Shown here one piece after another: positions 11,201 to 24,728 of a DNA stretch of 64,000 nt (its first letter is position 1; each line of letters starts with the position of its first letter). The DNA is from Fasciola hepatica (lineage: Eukaryota > Platyhelminthes > Trematoda > Plagiorchiida > Fasciolidae): positions 1,860,001 through 1,924,000 of the forward strand of contig CANUEZ040000191.1 in the NCBI GenBank assembly GCA_948099385.1, given 5' to 3'. Under the pieces are notes generated by a model that saw nothing but the letters and a program-made list of their open reading frames with translations, was not told the DNA's origin and searched no databases. Made by a program: the position numbers and the translations under genes.

Positions 11201-13236
11201 ATTCCCTTAGCGGATCAAACAGCTGTACAGTGCTTCCATCATTTTCAATGGTCAGTTCAGTGTTCAAGCTGCATGGAGAATCATATAATACAAATCTACT
11301 CTGCTACTGCTCTATTGCATTGTATGAGCAATCTGTGTGGGGATTGTTCATAAGGGAATGCCTTGGTTTTACTTAGGCCCATAAAAAGAGAAGTGATGGA
11401 ACATAGGATTGGATCGGTGTGCGAGAATTTGGTTGTTACCGTTCAAAGCGAAAGCGAAAGCCGAATCCAATTTGGGGATTGTGCTATATCATGTATTGAA
11501 TATGTTGAACAAAGCGTTCAGACCCACATCGGATAGCCTTGTGGTTTGGGTGTTCGACTGACAATCGTTCACCCCAACCCTTGTTCGTGTCCCCGTGTGG
11601 GCTCTGTCCATGTGCAATGCTCATGATTCCCTTAGCGGATCAAACAGCTGTACAGTGCTTCCATCATTTTCAATGGTCAGTTCAGTGTTCAAGCTGCTTG
11701 GAGTATCATATTATACAAATCTACTCTGCTACTGCTCTATTGCATTGTATGAGCAATCTGTGTGGGGATTGGTCATAAGGGAATGCCTTGGTTTCACTTA
11801 GGCCCATAAATAGAGAAGTGATGGAACATAGGATAGGATCGGTGCGCGAGAATTTGGTTGTTACCGTTCAAAGCGAAAGCGAACGCCGAAGCCAATTTGG
11901 GGATTGTGCTATATCATGTATTGTATATGTTGAACAAAGCGTTGAGACCCATATCGGATAGCCTTGTGGTTTGGGTGTTCGACTGACATTCGTTCACCCC
12001 AACCCTTGTTCGTGTCCCCGTGTGGGCTCTGTCCATGTGCGATGCTCATGATTCCCCTAGCGGATCAAACAGCTGTACAGTGCTTCCATCATTTTCAATG
12101 GTCAGTTCAGTGTTCAAGCTGCATGGAGAATCATATTATACAAATCTACTCTGCTACTGCTCTATTGCATTGTATGAGCAATCTGTGGGGATTGTTCATA
12201 AGGGAATGCCTTGGTTTTACTTAGGCCCATAAATAGAGAAGTGATGGAACATAGGATTGGATCGGTGCGCGAGAATTTGGTTGTTACCGTTCAAAGCGAA
12301 AGCGAAAGCCGAAGCCAATATGAGGATTGTGCTATATCATGTATTGTATATGTTGAACAAAGCGTTCAGACCCATATGGGATAGCCTTGTGGTTTGGGTG
12401 TTCGACTGACAATCGTTCACCCAAACCCTTGTTCGTGTCCCCGTGTGGGCTCTGTCCATGTGCAATGCTCATGATTCCCTTAGCGGATCAACCAGCTCTA
12501 CAGTGCTTCCATCATTTTCAATGGTCAGTTCAGTGTTCAAGCTGCATGGAGAATCAGATTATACAAATCTAATCTGCTACTGCTCTATTGCATTGTGTGA
12601 GCAATCTGTGTGGGGATTGTTCATAAGGGAATGCCTTGGTTTTACTTAGGCCCATAAATAGAGAAGTGATGGAACATAGGATTGGATCGGTGTGCGAGAA
12701 TTTGGTTGTTACCTTTCAAAGCCAAAGCGAAAGCCGAATCCAATTTGGGGATTGTGCTATATCATGTATTGTATATGTTGAACAAAGCGTTCAGACCCAT
12801 ATCGGATAGCCTTGTGGTTTGGGTGTTCGACTGACAATCGTTAACCCCGACCCATGTTCGTGTCCCCGTGTGGGCTCTGTCCATGTGCAATGCTCATGAT
12901 TCCCTTAGCGGATCAACCAGCTGTACAGTGCTTCCATAATTTTCAATGGTCAGCTCAGTGTTCAAGCTGCATGGAGAATCATATTATACAAATCTACTCT
13001 GCTACTGCTCTATTGCATTGTATGAGCAATCTGTGTGGGGATTGTTCATAAGGGAATGCCTTGGTTTTACTTAGGCCCATAAATAGAGAAGTGATGGAAC
13101 ATAGGATTGGATCGGTGTACGAGAATTTGGTTGTTACCGTTCAAAGCGAAAGCGAAAGCCGAATCCAATTTGGGGATTGTGCTATATCATGTAGTGTATA
13201 TGTTGAACAAAGCGTTCAGACCCATATCGGATAGCC

Positions 13237-14084
13237 TTGTGGTTTGGGTGTTCGACTGACATTCGTTCAGCCAACCCTTGTTCGTGTCCCCGTGTGGGCT
13301 CTGTCCATGTGCAATGCTCATGATTCCCTTAGCGGATCAAACAGCTGTACAGTGCTTCCATCATTTTCAATGGTCAGCTCAGTGTTCAAGCTGCATGGAG
13401 AATCATATAATACAAATCTACTCTGCTACTGCTCTATTGCATTGTATGAGCAATCTGTGTGGGGATTGTTCATAAGGGAATGCCTTGGTTTTACCTAGGC
13501 CCATAAATAGAGAAGTGATGGAACATAGGATTGGATCGGTGCGCGAGAATTTGGTTGTTACCGTTCAAAGCGAAAGCGAAAGCCGAAGCCAATTTGAGGA
13601 TTGTGCTATATCATGTATTGTATATGTTGAACAAAGCGTTGAGACCCATATGGGATAGCCTTGTGGTTTGGGTGTTCGACTGACATTCGTTCAGCCAACC
13701 CTTGTTCGTGTCCCCGTGTGGGCTCTGTCCATGTGCAATGCTCATGATTCCCTTAGCGGATCAAACAGCTGTACAGTGCTTCCATCATTTTCAATGGTCA
13801 GCTCAGTGTTCAAGCTGCATGGAGAATCATATAATACAAATCTACTCTGCTACTGCTCTATTGCATTGTATGAGCAATCTGTGTGGGGATTGTTCATAAG
13901 GGAATGCCTTGGTTTTACTTAGGCCCATAAATAGAGAAGTGATGGAACATAGGATTGGATCGGTGCGCGAGAATTTGGTTGTTCCTGTTCAAAGCTAATG
14001 CGGAGGCCGAAGCCAATTTGGGGATTGTGCTATATCATGTATTGTATATGTTGAACAAAGCGTTGAGACCCATATGGGATAGCC
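13237..14084. repeat. Adjacent-monomer duplication (lag 424)
   Basis: The monomers at 13237 and 13661 share three uncommon markers through their first 260 bases: the short TTCAGCCAACCC lead, GGTCAGCTCAG in the core, and ATCATATAATAC. They then diverge in the hexamer zone: state 1 in the first and state 2, with GTTCCTGTTC, in the second. This is best read as a recent one-unit unequal exchange followed by, or ending at, a switch in the variable zone. Confidence 0.7.
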
Positions 14085-17000
14085 TTGTGGTTTGGGTGTT
14101 CGACTGACAATCGTTCACCCCAACCCTTGTTCGTGTCCCCGTGTGGGCGCTGTCCATGTGCAATGCTCATGATTCCCTTAGCGGATCAAACAGCTGTACA
14201 GTGCTTCCATCATTTTCAATGGTCAGTTCAGTGTTCAAGCTGCATGGAGAATCATATTATACAAATCTACTCTGCTACTGCTCTATTGCATTGTATGAGC
14301 AATCTGTGTGGGGATTGTACATAAGGGAATGCCTTGGTTTTACTTAGGCCCATAAATAGAGAATTGATGGAACATAGGATTGGATCGGTGTGCGAGAATT
14401 TGGTTGTTACCGTTCAAAGCGAAAGCGAAATCCGAATCCAATTTGGGGATTGTGCTATATCATGTATTGTATATGTTGAACAAAGCGTTGAGACCCATAT
14501 CGGATAGCCTTGTGGTTTGGGTGTTCGACTGACGTTCGTTCACCCCAACCCTTGTTCGTGTCCCCGTGTGGGCTCTGTCCATGTGCAATGCTCATGATTC
14601 CCTTAGCGGATCAAACAGCTGTACAGTGCTTCCATCATTTTCAATGGTCAGTTCAGTGTTCAAGCTGCATGGAGTATCATATTATACAAATCTAATCTGC
14701 TACTGCTCTATTGCATTGTATGAGCAATCTGTGTGGGGATTGTTCATAAGGGAATGCCTTGGTTTTACTTAGGCCCATAAATGGAGAAGTGATGGAACAT
14801 AGGATTGGATCGTTGCGCGAGAATTTGGTTGTTACCGTTCAAAGCGAAAGCGAAAGCCGAATCCAATTTGGGGATTGTGCTATATCATGTATTGTATATG
14901 TTGAACAAAGCGTTGAGACCCATATCGGATAGCCTTGTGGTTTGGGTGTTCGACTGACAATCGTTCACCCAAACCCTTGTTTGTGTCCCCGTGTGGGCTC
15001 TGTCCATGTGCAATGCTCATGATTCCCTTAGCGGATCAAACAGCTCTACAGTGCTTCCATCATTTTCAATGGTCAGTTCAGTGTTCAAACTGCATGGAGA
15101 ATCATATTATACAAATCTACTCTGCTACTGCTCTATTGCATTGTATGAGCAATCTGTGTGGGGATTGTTCATAAGGGAATGCCTTGGTTTTACTTAGGCA
15201 CATAAATAGAGAAGTGATGGAACATAGAATTGGATCGGTTTGCGAGAATTTGGTTGTTACCGTTCAAAGCCAAAGCGAAAGCGGAAGCCAATTTGGGGAT
15301 TGTGCTATATCATGTATTGTATATGTTGAACAAAGCGTTGAGACCCATATCGGATAGCCTTGTGATTTGGGTGTTCGACTGACATTCGTTCACCCCAACC
15401 CTTGTTCGTGTCCCCGTGTGGGCTCTGTCCATGTGCAATGCTCATGATTCCCTTAGCGGATCAAACAGCTGTACAGTGCTTCCATCATTTTCAATGGTCA
15501 GCTCAGTGTTCAAGCTGCATGGAGTATCATATTATACAAATCTACTCTGCTACTGCTCTATTGCATTGTATGAGCAATCTGTGTGGGGATTGTTCATAAG
15601 GGAATGCCTTGATTTTACTTAGGCCCATAAATAGAGAAGTGATGGAACATAGGATTGGATCGGTGTGCGAGAATTTGGTTGTTACCGTTCGAAGCGAAAG
15701 CGAAAGCCGAATCCAATTTGGGGATTGTGCTATATCATGTAGTGTATATGTTGAACAAAGCGTTCAGACCCATATCGGATAGCCTTGTGGTTTTGGTGTT
15801 CGACTGACATTCGTTCACCCAAACGCTTGTTCGTGTCCCCGTGTGGGCTCTGTCCATGTGCAATGCTCATGATTCCCTTAGCGGATCAAACAGCTTTACA
15901 GTGCTTCCATCATTTTCAATGGTCAGTTCAGTGTTCAAACTGCATGGAGAATCATATTATACAAATCTACTCTGCTACTGCTCTATTGCATTGTATGATC
16001 AATCTGTGTGGGGATTGTTCATAAGGGAATGCCTTGGTTTTACTTAGGCCCATAAATAGAGAATTGATGGAACATAGGATTGGATCGGTGCGCGAGAATT
16101 TGGTTGTTACCGTTCAAAGCGAAAGCGAAAGCCGAATCCAATTTGGGGATTGTGCTATATCATGTAGTGTATATTTTGAACAAAGCGTTGAGACCCATAT
16201 CGGATAGCCTTGTGGTTTGGGTGTTCCACTGACGTTCGTTCACCCCGACCCTTGTTCGTGTCCCCGTGTGGGCTCTGTCCATGTGCAATGCTCATGATTC
16301 CCTTAGCGGATCAAACAGCTGTACAGTGCTTCCATCATTTTCAATGGTCAGTTCAGTGTTCAAGCTGCATGGAGAATCATATAATACAAATCTACTCTGC
16401 TACTGCTCTATTGCATTGTATGAGCAATCTGTGTGGGGATTGTTCATAAGGGAATGCCTTGGTTTTACTTAGGCCCATAAATAGAGAATTGATGGAACAT
16501 AGGATTGGATCGGTGTGCGAGAATTTGGTTGTTACCGTTCAAAGCTAATGCGGAGGCCGAAGCCAATTTGGGGATTGTGCTATATCATGTAGTGTATATG
16601 TTGAACAAAGCGTTGAGACCCATATCGGATAGCCCTGTGGTTTGGGTGTTCGACTGACGTTCGTTCACCCCAACCCTTGTTCGTGTCCCCGTGTGGGCTC
16701 TGTCCATGTGCACTGCTCATGATTCCCTTAGCGGATCAAACAGCTGTACAGTGCTTCCATCATTTTCAATGGTCAGTTCAGTGTTCAAGCTGCATGGAGA
16801 ATCATATAATACAAATCTACTCTGCTACTGCTCTATTGCATTGTATGAGCAATCTGTGTGGGGATTGTTCATAAGGGAATGCCTTGGTTTTACTTAGGCC
16901 CATAAATAGAGAAGTGATGGAACATAGGATTGGATCGGTGCGCGAGAATTTGGTTGTTACCGTTCAAAGCGAAAGCGAAAGCCGAATCCAATTTGGGGAT

Positions 17001-17479
17001 TGTGCTATATCATGTAGTGTATATGTTGAACAAAGCGTTCAGACCCATATGGGATAGCCTTGTGGTTTGGGTGTTCCACTGACGTTCGTTCACCCCGACC
17101 CTTGTTCGTGTCCCCGTGTGGGCTCTGTCCATGTGCAATGCTCATGATTCCCTTAGCGGATCAAACAGCTGTACAGTGCTTCCATAATTTTCAATGGTCA
17201 GTTCAGTGTTCAAGCTGCATGGAGAATCATATAATACAAATCTACTCTGCTACTGCTCCATTGCATTGTATGACCAATCTGTGTGGGGATTGTTCATAAG
17301 GGAATGCCTTGGTTTTACTTAGGCCCATAAATAGAGAATTGATGGAACATAGGATTGGATCGGTGTGCGAGAATTTGGTTGTTACCGTTCAAAGCTAATG
17401 CGGAGGCCGAAGCCAATTGGGGGATTGTGCTATATCATGTATTGTATATGTTGAACAAAGCGTTGAGACCCATATCGGA

Positions 17480-17537
17480 TAGCCTAGTGGTTTGGGTGTT
17501 CGACTGACATTCGTTCAGCCAACCCTTGTTCGTGTCC
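17480..17537 (+). promoter_or_regulatory. RNA polymerase III type-2 promoter-like motif pair (weak)
   Basis: TAGCCTAGTGG at 17480-17490 fits the tRNA-type A-box consensus TRGCNNAGTGG exactly. TGTTCGTGTCC at 17527-17537 fits seven of nine fixed bases of the B-box consensus GGTTCGANNCC. Their starts are 47 bp apart, within the usual range. In most other monomers the first motif is TAGCCTTGTGG (one mismatch) with a spacing of 48 bp, for example 1767-1777 and 1815-1825, and a TTTT run lies about 75 bp further on (1900-1903). No cloverleaf folds around the pair. A one-mismatch A box is expected by chance in roughly one of six random 425-bp sequences on both strands, so this is only suggestive. Confidence 0.15.
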
Positions 17538-20500
17538 CCGTGTGGGCGCTGTCCATGTGCAATGCTCATGATTCCCTTAGCGGATCAAACAGCTGTACAG
17601 TGCTTCCATCATTTTCAATGGTCAGTTCAGTGTTCAAGCTGCATGGAGAATCATATTATACAAATCTACTCTGCTACTGCTCTATTGCATTGTATGAGCA
17701 ATCTGTGTGGGGATTGTTCATAAGGGAATGCCTTGGTTTTACTTAGGCCCATAAATAGAGAAGTGATGGAACATAGGATTGGATCGGTGTGCGAGAATTT
17801 CGTTGTTACCGTTCAAAGCTAATGCGGAGGCCGAAGCCAATTTGGGGATTATGCTATATCATGTAGTGTATATGTTGAACAAAGCGTTCAGACCCATATC
17901 GGATAGCCTTGTGGTTTGGGTGTTCGACTGACATTCGTTCACCCCAACCCTTGTTCGTGTCTCTGTGTGGGCTCTGTCCATGTGCAATGCTTATGATTCC
18001 CTTAGCGGATCAAACAGCTGTACAGTGCTTCCATCATTTTCAATGGTCAGTTCAGTGTTCAAGCTGCATGGAGAATCATATTATACAAATCTACTCTGCT
18101 ACTGCTCTATTGCATTGTATGAGCAATCTGTGTGGGGATTGTTCATAAGGGAATGCCTTGGTTTTACTTAGGCCCATAAATAGAGAAGTGATGGAACATA
18201 GGATTGGATCGGTGTGCGAGAATTTGGTTGTTACCGTTCAATGCGAACGCGAAAGCCGAATCCAATTTGGGGATTGTGCTATATCATGTAGTGTATATTT
18301 TGAACAAAGCGTTGAGACCCATTTCGGATAGCCTTGTGGTTTGGGTGTTCCACTGACGTTCGTTCACCCCGACCCTTGTTCGTGTCCCCGTGTGGGCTCT
18401 GTCCATGTGCAATGCTCATGATTCCCTTAGCGGATCAAACAGCTGTACAGTGCTTCCATCATTTTCAATGGTCAGTACAGTGGTCAAGCTGCATGCAGAA
18501 TCATATAATACAAATCTACTCTGCTACTGCTCTATTGCATTGTATGAGCAATCTGTGTGGGGATTGTTCATAAGGGAATGCCTTGGTTTTACTTAGGCAC
18601 AAAAATAGAGAATTGATGGAACATAGGATTGGATCGGTGCGCGAGAATTTGGTTGTTACCGTTCAAAGCTAATGCGGAGGCCGAAGCCAATTGGGGGATT
18701 AGGCTATATCATGTAGTGTATATGTCGAACAAACCGTTGAGACCCATATCGGATAGCCTTGTGGTTTGGGTGTTCGACTGACATTCGTTCACCCCAACCC
18801 TTGTTCGTGTCCCCGTGTGGGCTCTGTCCATGTGCAATGCTCATGATTCCCTTAGCGGATCAAACAGCTGTACAGTGCTTCCATCATTTTCAATGGTCAG
18901 TTCAGTGTTCAAGCTGCATGGAGAATCATATAATACAAATCTACTCTGCTACTGCTCTATTGCATTGTATGAGCAATCTGTGTGGGGATTGTTCATAAGG
19001 GAATGCCTTGGTTTTACTTAGGCCCATAAATAGAGAATTGATGGAACATAGGATTGGATCGGTGTGCGAGAATTTGGTTGTTACCGTTCAAAGCTAATGC
19101 GGAGGCCGAAGCCAATTTGGGGATTGTGCTATATCATGTATTGTATATGTTGAACAAAGCGTTGAGACCCATATCGGATAGCCTTGTGGTTTGGGTGTTC
19201 GACTGACGTTCGTTCACCCAAACCCTTGTTCGTGTCCCCGTGTGGGCTCTGTCCATGTGCAATGCTCATGATTCCCTTAGCGGATCAAACAGCTGTACAG
19301 TGCTTCCATCATTTTCAATGGTCAGTTCAGTGTTCAAGCTGCATGGAGAATCATATTATACAAATCTACTCTGCTACTGCTCTATTGCATTGTATGAGCA
19401 ATCTGTGTGGGGATTGTTCATAAGGGAATGCCTTGGTTTTACTTAGGCCCATAAATGGAGAAGTGATGGAACATAGGATTGGATCGGTGCGCGAGAATTT
19501 GGTTGTTACCGTTCAAAGCGAAAGCGAAAGCCGAATCCATTTTGGGGATTGTGCTATATCATGTATTGTATATGTTGAACAAAGCGTTGAGAACCATATC
19601 GGATAGCCTTGTGGTTTGGGTGTTCCACTGACGTTCGTTCACCCAAACCCTTGTTCGTGTCCCCGTGTGGGCTCTGTCAATGTGCAATGCTCATGATTCC
19701 CTTAGCGGATCAAACAGCTGTACAGTGCTTCCATCATTTTCAATGGTCAGTTCAGTGTTCAAGCTGCATGGAGAATCATATTATACAAATCTACTCTGCT
19801 ACTGCTCTATTGCATTGTATGAGCAATCTGTGTGGGGATTGTTCATAAGGGAATGCCTTGGTTTTACTTAGGCCCATAAATAGAGAAGTGATGGAACATA
19901 GGATTGGATCGGTGTGCGAGAATTTGATTATTACCGTTGAAAGCGAAAGCGAAAGCCGAAGCCAATTTGGAGATTATGCTATATAATGTAGTGTATATGT
20001 TGAACAAAGCGTTGAGACCCATATCGGATAGCCTTGTGGTTTGGGTGTTCGACTGACGTTCGTTCACCCAAACCCTTGTTCGTGTCCCCGTGTGGGCTCT
20101 GTCCATGTGCAATGCTCATGATTCCCTTAGCGGATCAAACAGCTGTACCGTGCTTCCATCATTTTCAATGGTCAGTTCAGTGTTCAAGCTGCATGGAGAA
20201 TCATATTATACAAATCTACTCTGCTACTGCTCTATTGCATTGTATGAGCAATCTGTGTGGGGATTGTTCATAAGGGAATGCCTTGGTTTTACTTAGGCCC
20301 ATAACTAGAGAAGTGATGGAACATAGGATTGGATCGGTGTGCGAGAATTTGGTTGTTACCGTTGAAAGCGAAAGCGAAAGCCGAATCCAATTTGGGGATT
20401 ATGCTATATCATGTAGTGTATATGTTGAACAAAGCGTTGAGACCCATATCGGATAGCCTTGTGGTTTGGGTGTTCGACTGACATTCGTTCACCCCAACCC

Positions 20501-22606
20501 TTGTTCGTGTCCCCGTGTGGGCTCTGTCCACGTGCAATGCTCATGATTCCCTTAGCGGATCAAACAGCTGTACAGTGCTTCCATCATTTTCAATGGTCAG
20601 CTCAGTGTTCAAGCTGCATGGAGAATCATATAATACAAATTTACTCTGCTACTGCTCTATTGCATTGTATGAGCAATCTGTGTGGGGATTGTTCATAAGG
20701 GAATGCCTTGGTTTTACTTAGGCCCATGAATAGAGAAGTGATGGAACATAGGATTGGATCGGTGTGCGAGAATTTGATTATTACCGTTGAAAGCGAAAGC
20801 GAAAGCCTGAGCCAATTTGGGGATTGTGCTATATCATGTGGTGTATATGTTGAACAAAGCGTTGAGACCCATATGGGATAGCCTTGTGGTTTGGGTGTTC
20901 GACTGACATTCGTTCACCCCAACCCTTGTTCGTGTCCCCGTGTGGGCTCTGTCCATGTGCAATGCTCATGATTCCCTTAGCGGATCAAACAGCTGTACAG
21001 TGCTTCCATCATTTTCAATGGTCAGTTCAGTGTTCAAGCTGCATGGAGAATCATATTATACAAATCTACTCTGCTACTGCTCTAGTGCATTGTATGAGCA
21101 ATCTGTGTGGGGATTGTTCATAAGGGAATGCCTTGGTTTTACTTAGGCCCATAAATAGAGAAGTGATGGAACATAGGATTGGATCGGTGTGCGAGAATTT
21201 GATTGTTACCGTTCAAAGCGAAAGCGAAAGCCGAATCCAATTTGGGGATTGTGCTATATCATGTATTGTATATGTTGAACAAAGCGTTGAGACCCATATC
21301 GGATAGCCTTGTGGTTTGGGTGTTCGACTGACATTCGTTCACCCCAACCCTTGTTCGTGTCCCCGTGTGGGCTCTGTCCATGTGCAATGCTCATGATTCC
21401 CTTAGCGGATCAACCAGCTGTACAGTGCTTCCATAATTTTCAATGGTCAGTTCAGTGTTCAAGCTGCATGAAGAATCATATAATACAAATCTACTCTGCT
21501 ACTGCTCTATTGCATTGTATGAGTAATCTGTGTGGATTGTTCATAAGGGGATGCCTTGGTTTTACTTAGGCCCATAAATAGAGAAGTGATGGAACATAGG
21601 ATTGGATCGGTGTGCGAGAATTTGGTTGTTACCGTTCAAAGCTAATGCGGAGGCCGAAGCCAATTTGGGGATTGTGCTATATCATGTAGTGTATATGTTG
21701 AACAAAGCTTTGAGACCCATATCGGATAGCCTTGTGGTTTGGGTGTTCGACTGACATTCGTTCACCCCAACCCTTGTTCGTGTCCCCGTGTGGGCTCTGT
21801 CCATGTGCAATGCTCATGATTCCCTTAGCGGATCAAACAGCTGTACAGTGCTTCCATCATTTTCAATGGTCAGTTCAGTGTTCAAGCTGCATGGAGAATC
21901 ATATTATACAAATCTACTCTGCTACTGCTCTATTGCATTGTATGAGCAATCTGTGTGGGGATTGTTCATAAGGGAATGCCTTGGTTTTACTTAGGCCCAT
22001 AAATAGAGAATTGATGGAACATAGGATTGGATCGGTGTGCGAGAATTTGGTTGTTACCGTTCAAAGTAAATGCGGAGGCCGAACCAATTTGGGGATTGTG
22101 CTATATCATGTATTGTATATGTTGAACAAAGCGTTGAGACCCATATCGGATAGCCTTGTAGTTTGGGTGTTCGACTGACGTTCGTTCACCCAAACCATTG
22201 TTCGTGTCCCCGTGTGGGCTCTGTCCATGTGCAATGCTCATGATTCCCTTAGCGGATCAAACAGCTGTACAGTGCTTCCATCATTTTCAATGGTCAGTTC
22301 AGTGTTCAAGCTGCATGGAGAATCATATTATACAAATCTACTCTGCTACTGCTCTATTGCATTGTATGAGCAATCGGTGTGGGGATTGTTCATAAGGGAA
22401 TGCCTTGGTTTTACTTAGGCCCATAAATAGAGAAGTGATGGAACATAGGATTGGATCGGTGTGCGAGAATTTGATTATTACCGTTGAAAGCGAAAGCGAA
22501 AGCCGAAGCCAATTTGGGGATTATGCTATATCATGTAGTGTATATGTTGAACAAAGCGTTGAGACCCATATCGGATAGCCTTGTGGTTTGGGTGTTCGAC
22601 TGACAA

Positions 22607-24728
22607 TCGTTCACCCCAACCCTTGTTCGTGTCCCCGTGTGGGCTCTGTCCATGTGCAATGCTCATGATTCCCTTAGCGGATCAAACAGCTGTACAGTGC
22701 TTCCATCATTTTCAATGGTCAGTTCAGTGTTCAAGCTGCATGGAGAATCATATTATACAAATCTACTCTGCTACTGCTCTATTGCATTGTATGAGTAATC
22801 TGTGTGGATTGTTCATAAGGGAATGCCTTGGTTTTACTTAGGCCCATAAATAGAGAAGTGATGGAACATAGGATTGGATCGGTGTGCGAGAAGTTCGTTG
22901 TTATCGTTCAAAGCTAATGCGGAGGCCGAATCCAATTTGGGGATTGTGCTATATCATGTATTGTATATGTTGAACAAAGCTTTGAGACCCATATCGGATA
23001 GCCTTGTGGTTTGGGTGTTCGACTGACATTCGTTCACCCCAACCCTTGTTCGTGTCCCCGTGTGGGCTCTGTCCATGTGCAATGCTTATGATTCCCTTAG
23101 CGGATCAAACAGCTGTACAGTGCCTCCATAATTTTCAATGGTCAGTTCAGTGTTCAAGCTGCATGGAGAATCATATTATACAAATCTACTCTGCTACTCC
23201 TCTATTGCATTTTATGAGCAATCTGTGTGGGGATTGTTCATAAGGGAATGCCTTGGTTTTACTTAGGCCCATAAATAGAGAATTGATCGAACATAGGATT
23301 GGATCGGTGTGCGAGAATTTGGTTGTTACCGTTCAAAGCGAAAGCGAAATCCGAAGCCAATTTGAGGATTGTGCTATATCATGTTGTGTATATGTTGAAC
23401 AAAGCGTTGAGACCCATATCGGATAGCCTTGTGGTTTGGGTGTTCGACTGACATTCGTTCAACCCAACCCTTGTTCGTGTCCCCGTGTGGGCTCTGTCCA
23501 TGTGCAATGCTCATGATTCCCTTAGCGGATCAAACAGCTGTACAGTGCTTCCATCATTTTCAATGGTCAGTTCAGTGTTCAAGCTGCATGGAGAATCATA
23601 TTATACAAATCTACACTGCTACTGCTCTATTGCATTGTATGAGCAATCTGTGTGTGGATTGAACATAAGGGAATGCCTTGGTTTTACTTAGGCCCATGAA
23701 TAGAGAAGTGATGGAACATAGGATTGGATCGGTGTGCGAGAATTTGATTATTACCGTTGAAAGCGAAAGCAAAAGCCGAAGCCAATTTGGGATTATGCTA
23801 TATCATGTAGTGTATATGTTGAACAAAGCGTTGAGACCCATATCGGATAGCCTTGTGGTTTGGGTGTTCGACTGACATTCGTTCACCCCAACCCTTGTTC
23901 GTGTCCCCGTGTGGGCTCTGTCCATGTGCAATGCTCATGATTCCCTTAGCGGATCAAACAGCTGTACAGTGCTTCCATCATTTTCAATGGTCAGTTCAGT
24001 GTTCAAGCTGCATGGAGAATCATATTATACAAATCTACTCTGCTACTCCTCTATTGCATTGTATGAGTAATCTGTGTGGGGATTGTTCATAAGGGAATGC
24101 CTTGGTTTTACTTAGGCCCATAAATAGAGAAGTGATGGAACATAGGATTGGATCGGTGTGCGAGAAGTTCGTTGTTACCGTTCAAAGCTAATGCGGAGGC
24201 CGAAGCCAATTTGGGGATTGTGCTATATCATGTAGTGTATATGTTGAACAAAGCTTTGAGACCCATATCGGATAGCCTTGTGGTTTGGGTGTTCGACTGA
24301 CATTCGTTCACCCCAACCCTTGTTCGTGTCCCCGTGTGGGCTCTGTCCATGTGCAATGCTTATGATTCCCTTAGCGGATCAAACAGCTGTACAGTGCTTC
24401 CATAATTTTCAATGGTCAGTTCAGTGTTCAAGCTGCATGGAGAATCATATTATACAAATCTACTCTGCTACTCCTCTATTGCATTGTATGAGTAATCTTT
24501 GTGGGGATTGTTCATAAGGGAATGCCTTGGTTTTACTTAGGCCCATAAATAGAGAAGTGATGGAACATAGGATTGGATCGGTGTGCGAGAATTTGATTAT
24601 TACCGTTGAAAGCGAAAGCAAAAGCCGAAGCCAATTTGGGGATTATGCTATATCATGTAGTGTATATGTTGAACAAAGCGTTGAGACCCATATCGGATAG
24701 CCTTGTGGTTTGGGTGTTCGACTGACAC
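22607..24728. repeat. 5-monomer HOR, copy 1 (2122 bp)
   Basis: This matches 24729-26850 with no difference that I could see. Private markers present in both copies: GTTATCGTTC, GTGCCTCCATAATT, GCATTTTATGAG, TGTGTGTGGATTGAAC, a one-base-short AATTTGGGATTATG, and AATCTTTGTGGGG. Weaker similarity extends upstream to about 22440. Confidence 0.92.

Larger units (their letters stand above)
8990..22580. repeat. Block 2: 32 monomers, mixed variants, no clear HOR
   Basis: Anchors: 8990, 9415, 9840, 10265, 10690, 11114, 11539, 11964, 12387, 12812, 13237, 13661, 14085, 14510, 14935, 15360, 15785, 16210, 16635, 17060, 17485, 17909, 18334, 18759, 19184, 19609, 20034, 20459, 20884, 21309, 21732, 22156. 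Local markers: GTGCGCGAG instead of GTGTGCGAG (3.3-19.5 kb only); TTCAGCCAACCC one-base-short leads at 10690, 13237, 13661 and 17485; GTTCCACTGACGTTCG leads at 16210, 17060, 18334 and 19609. State 2 hexamer zones become frequent from 13991. The monomer at 11964 lost a TG. The first GG-loss monomer of the window is the one at 21309. Confidence 0.92.
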
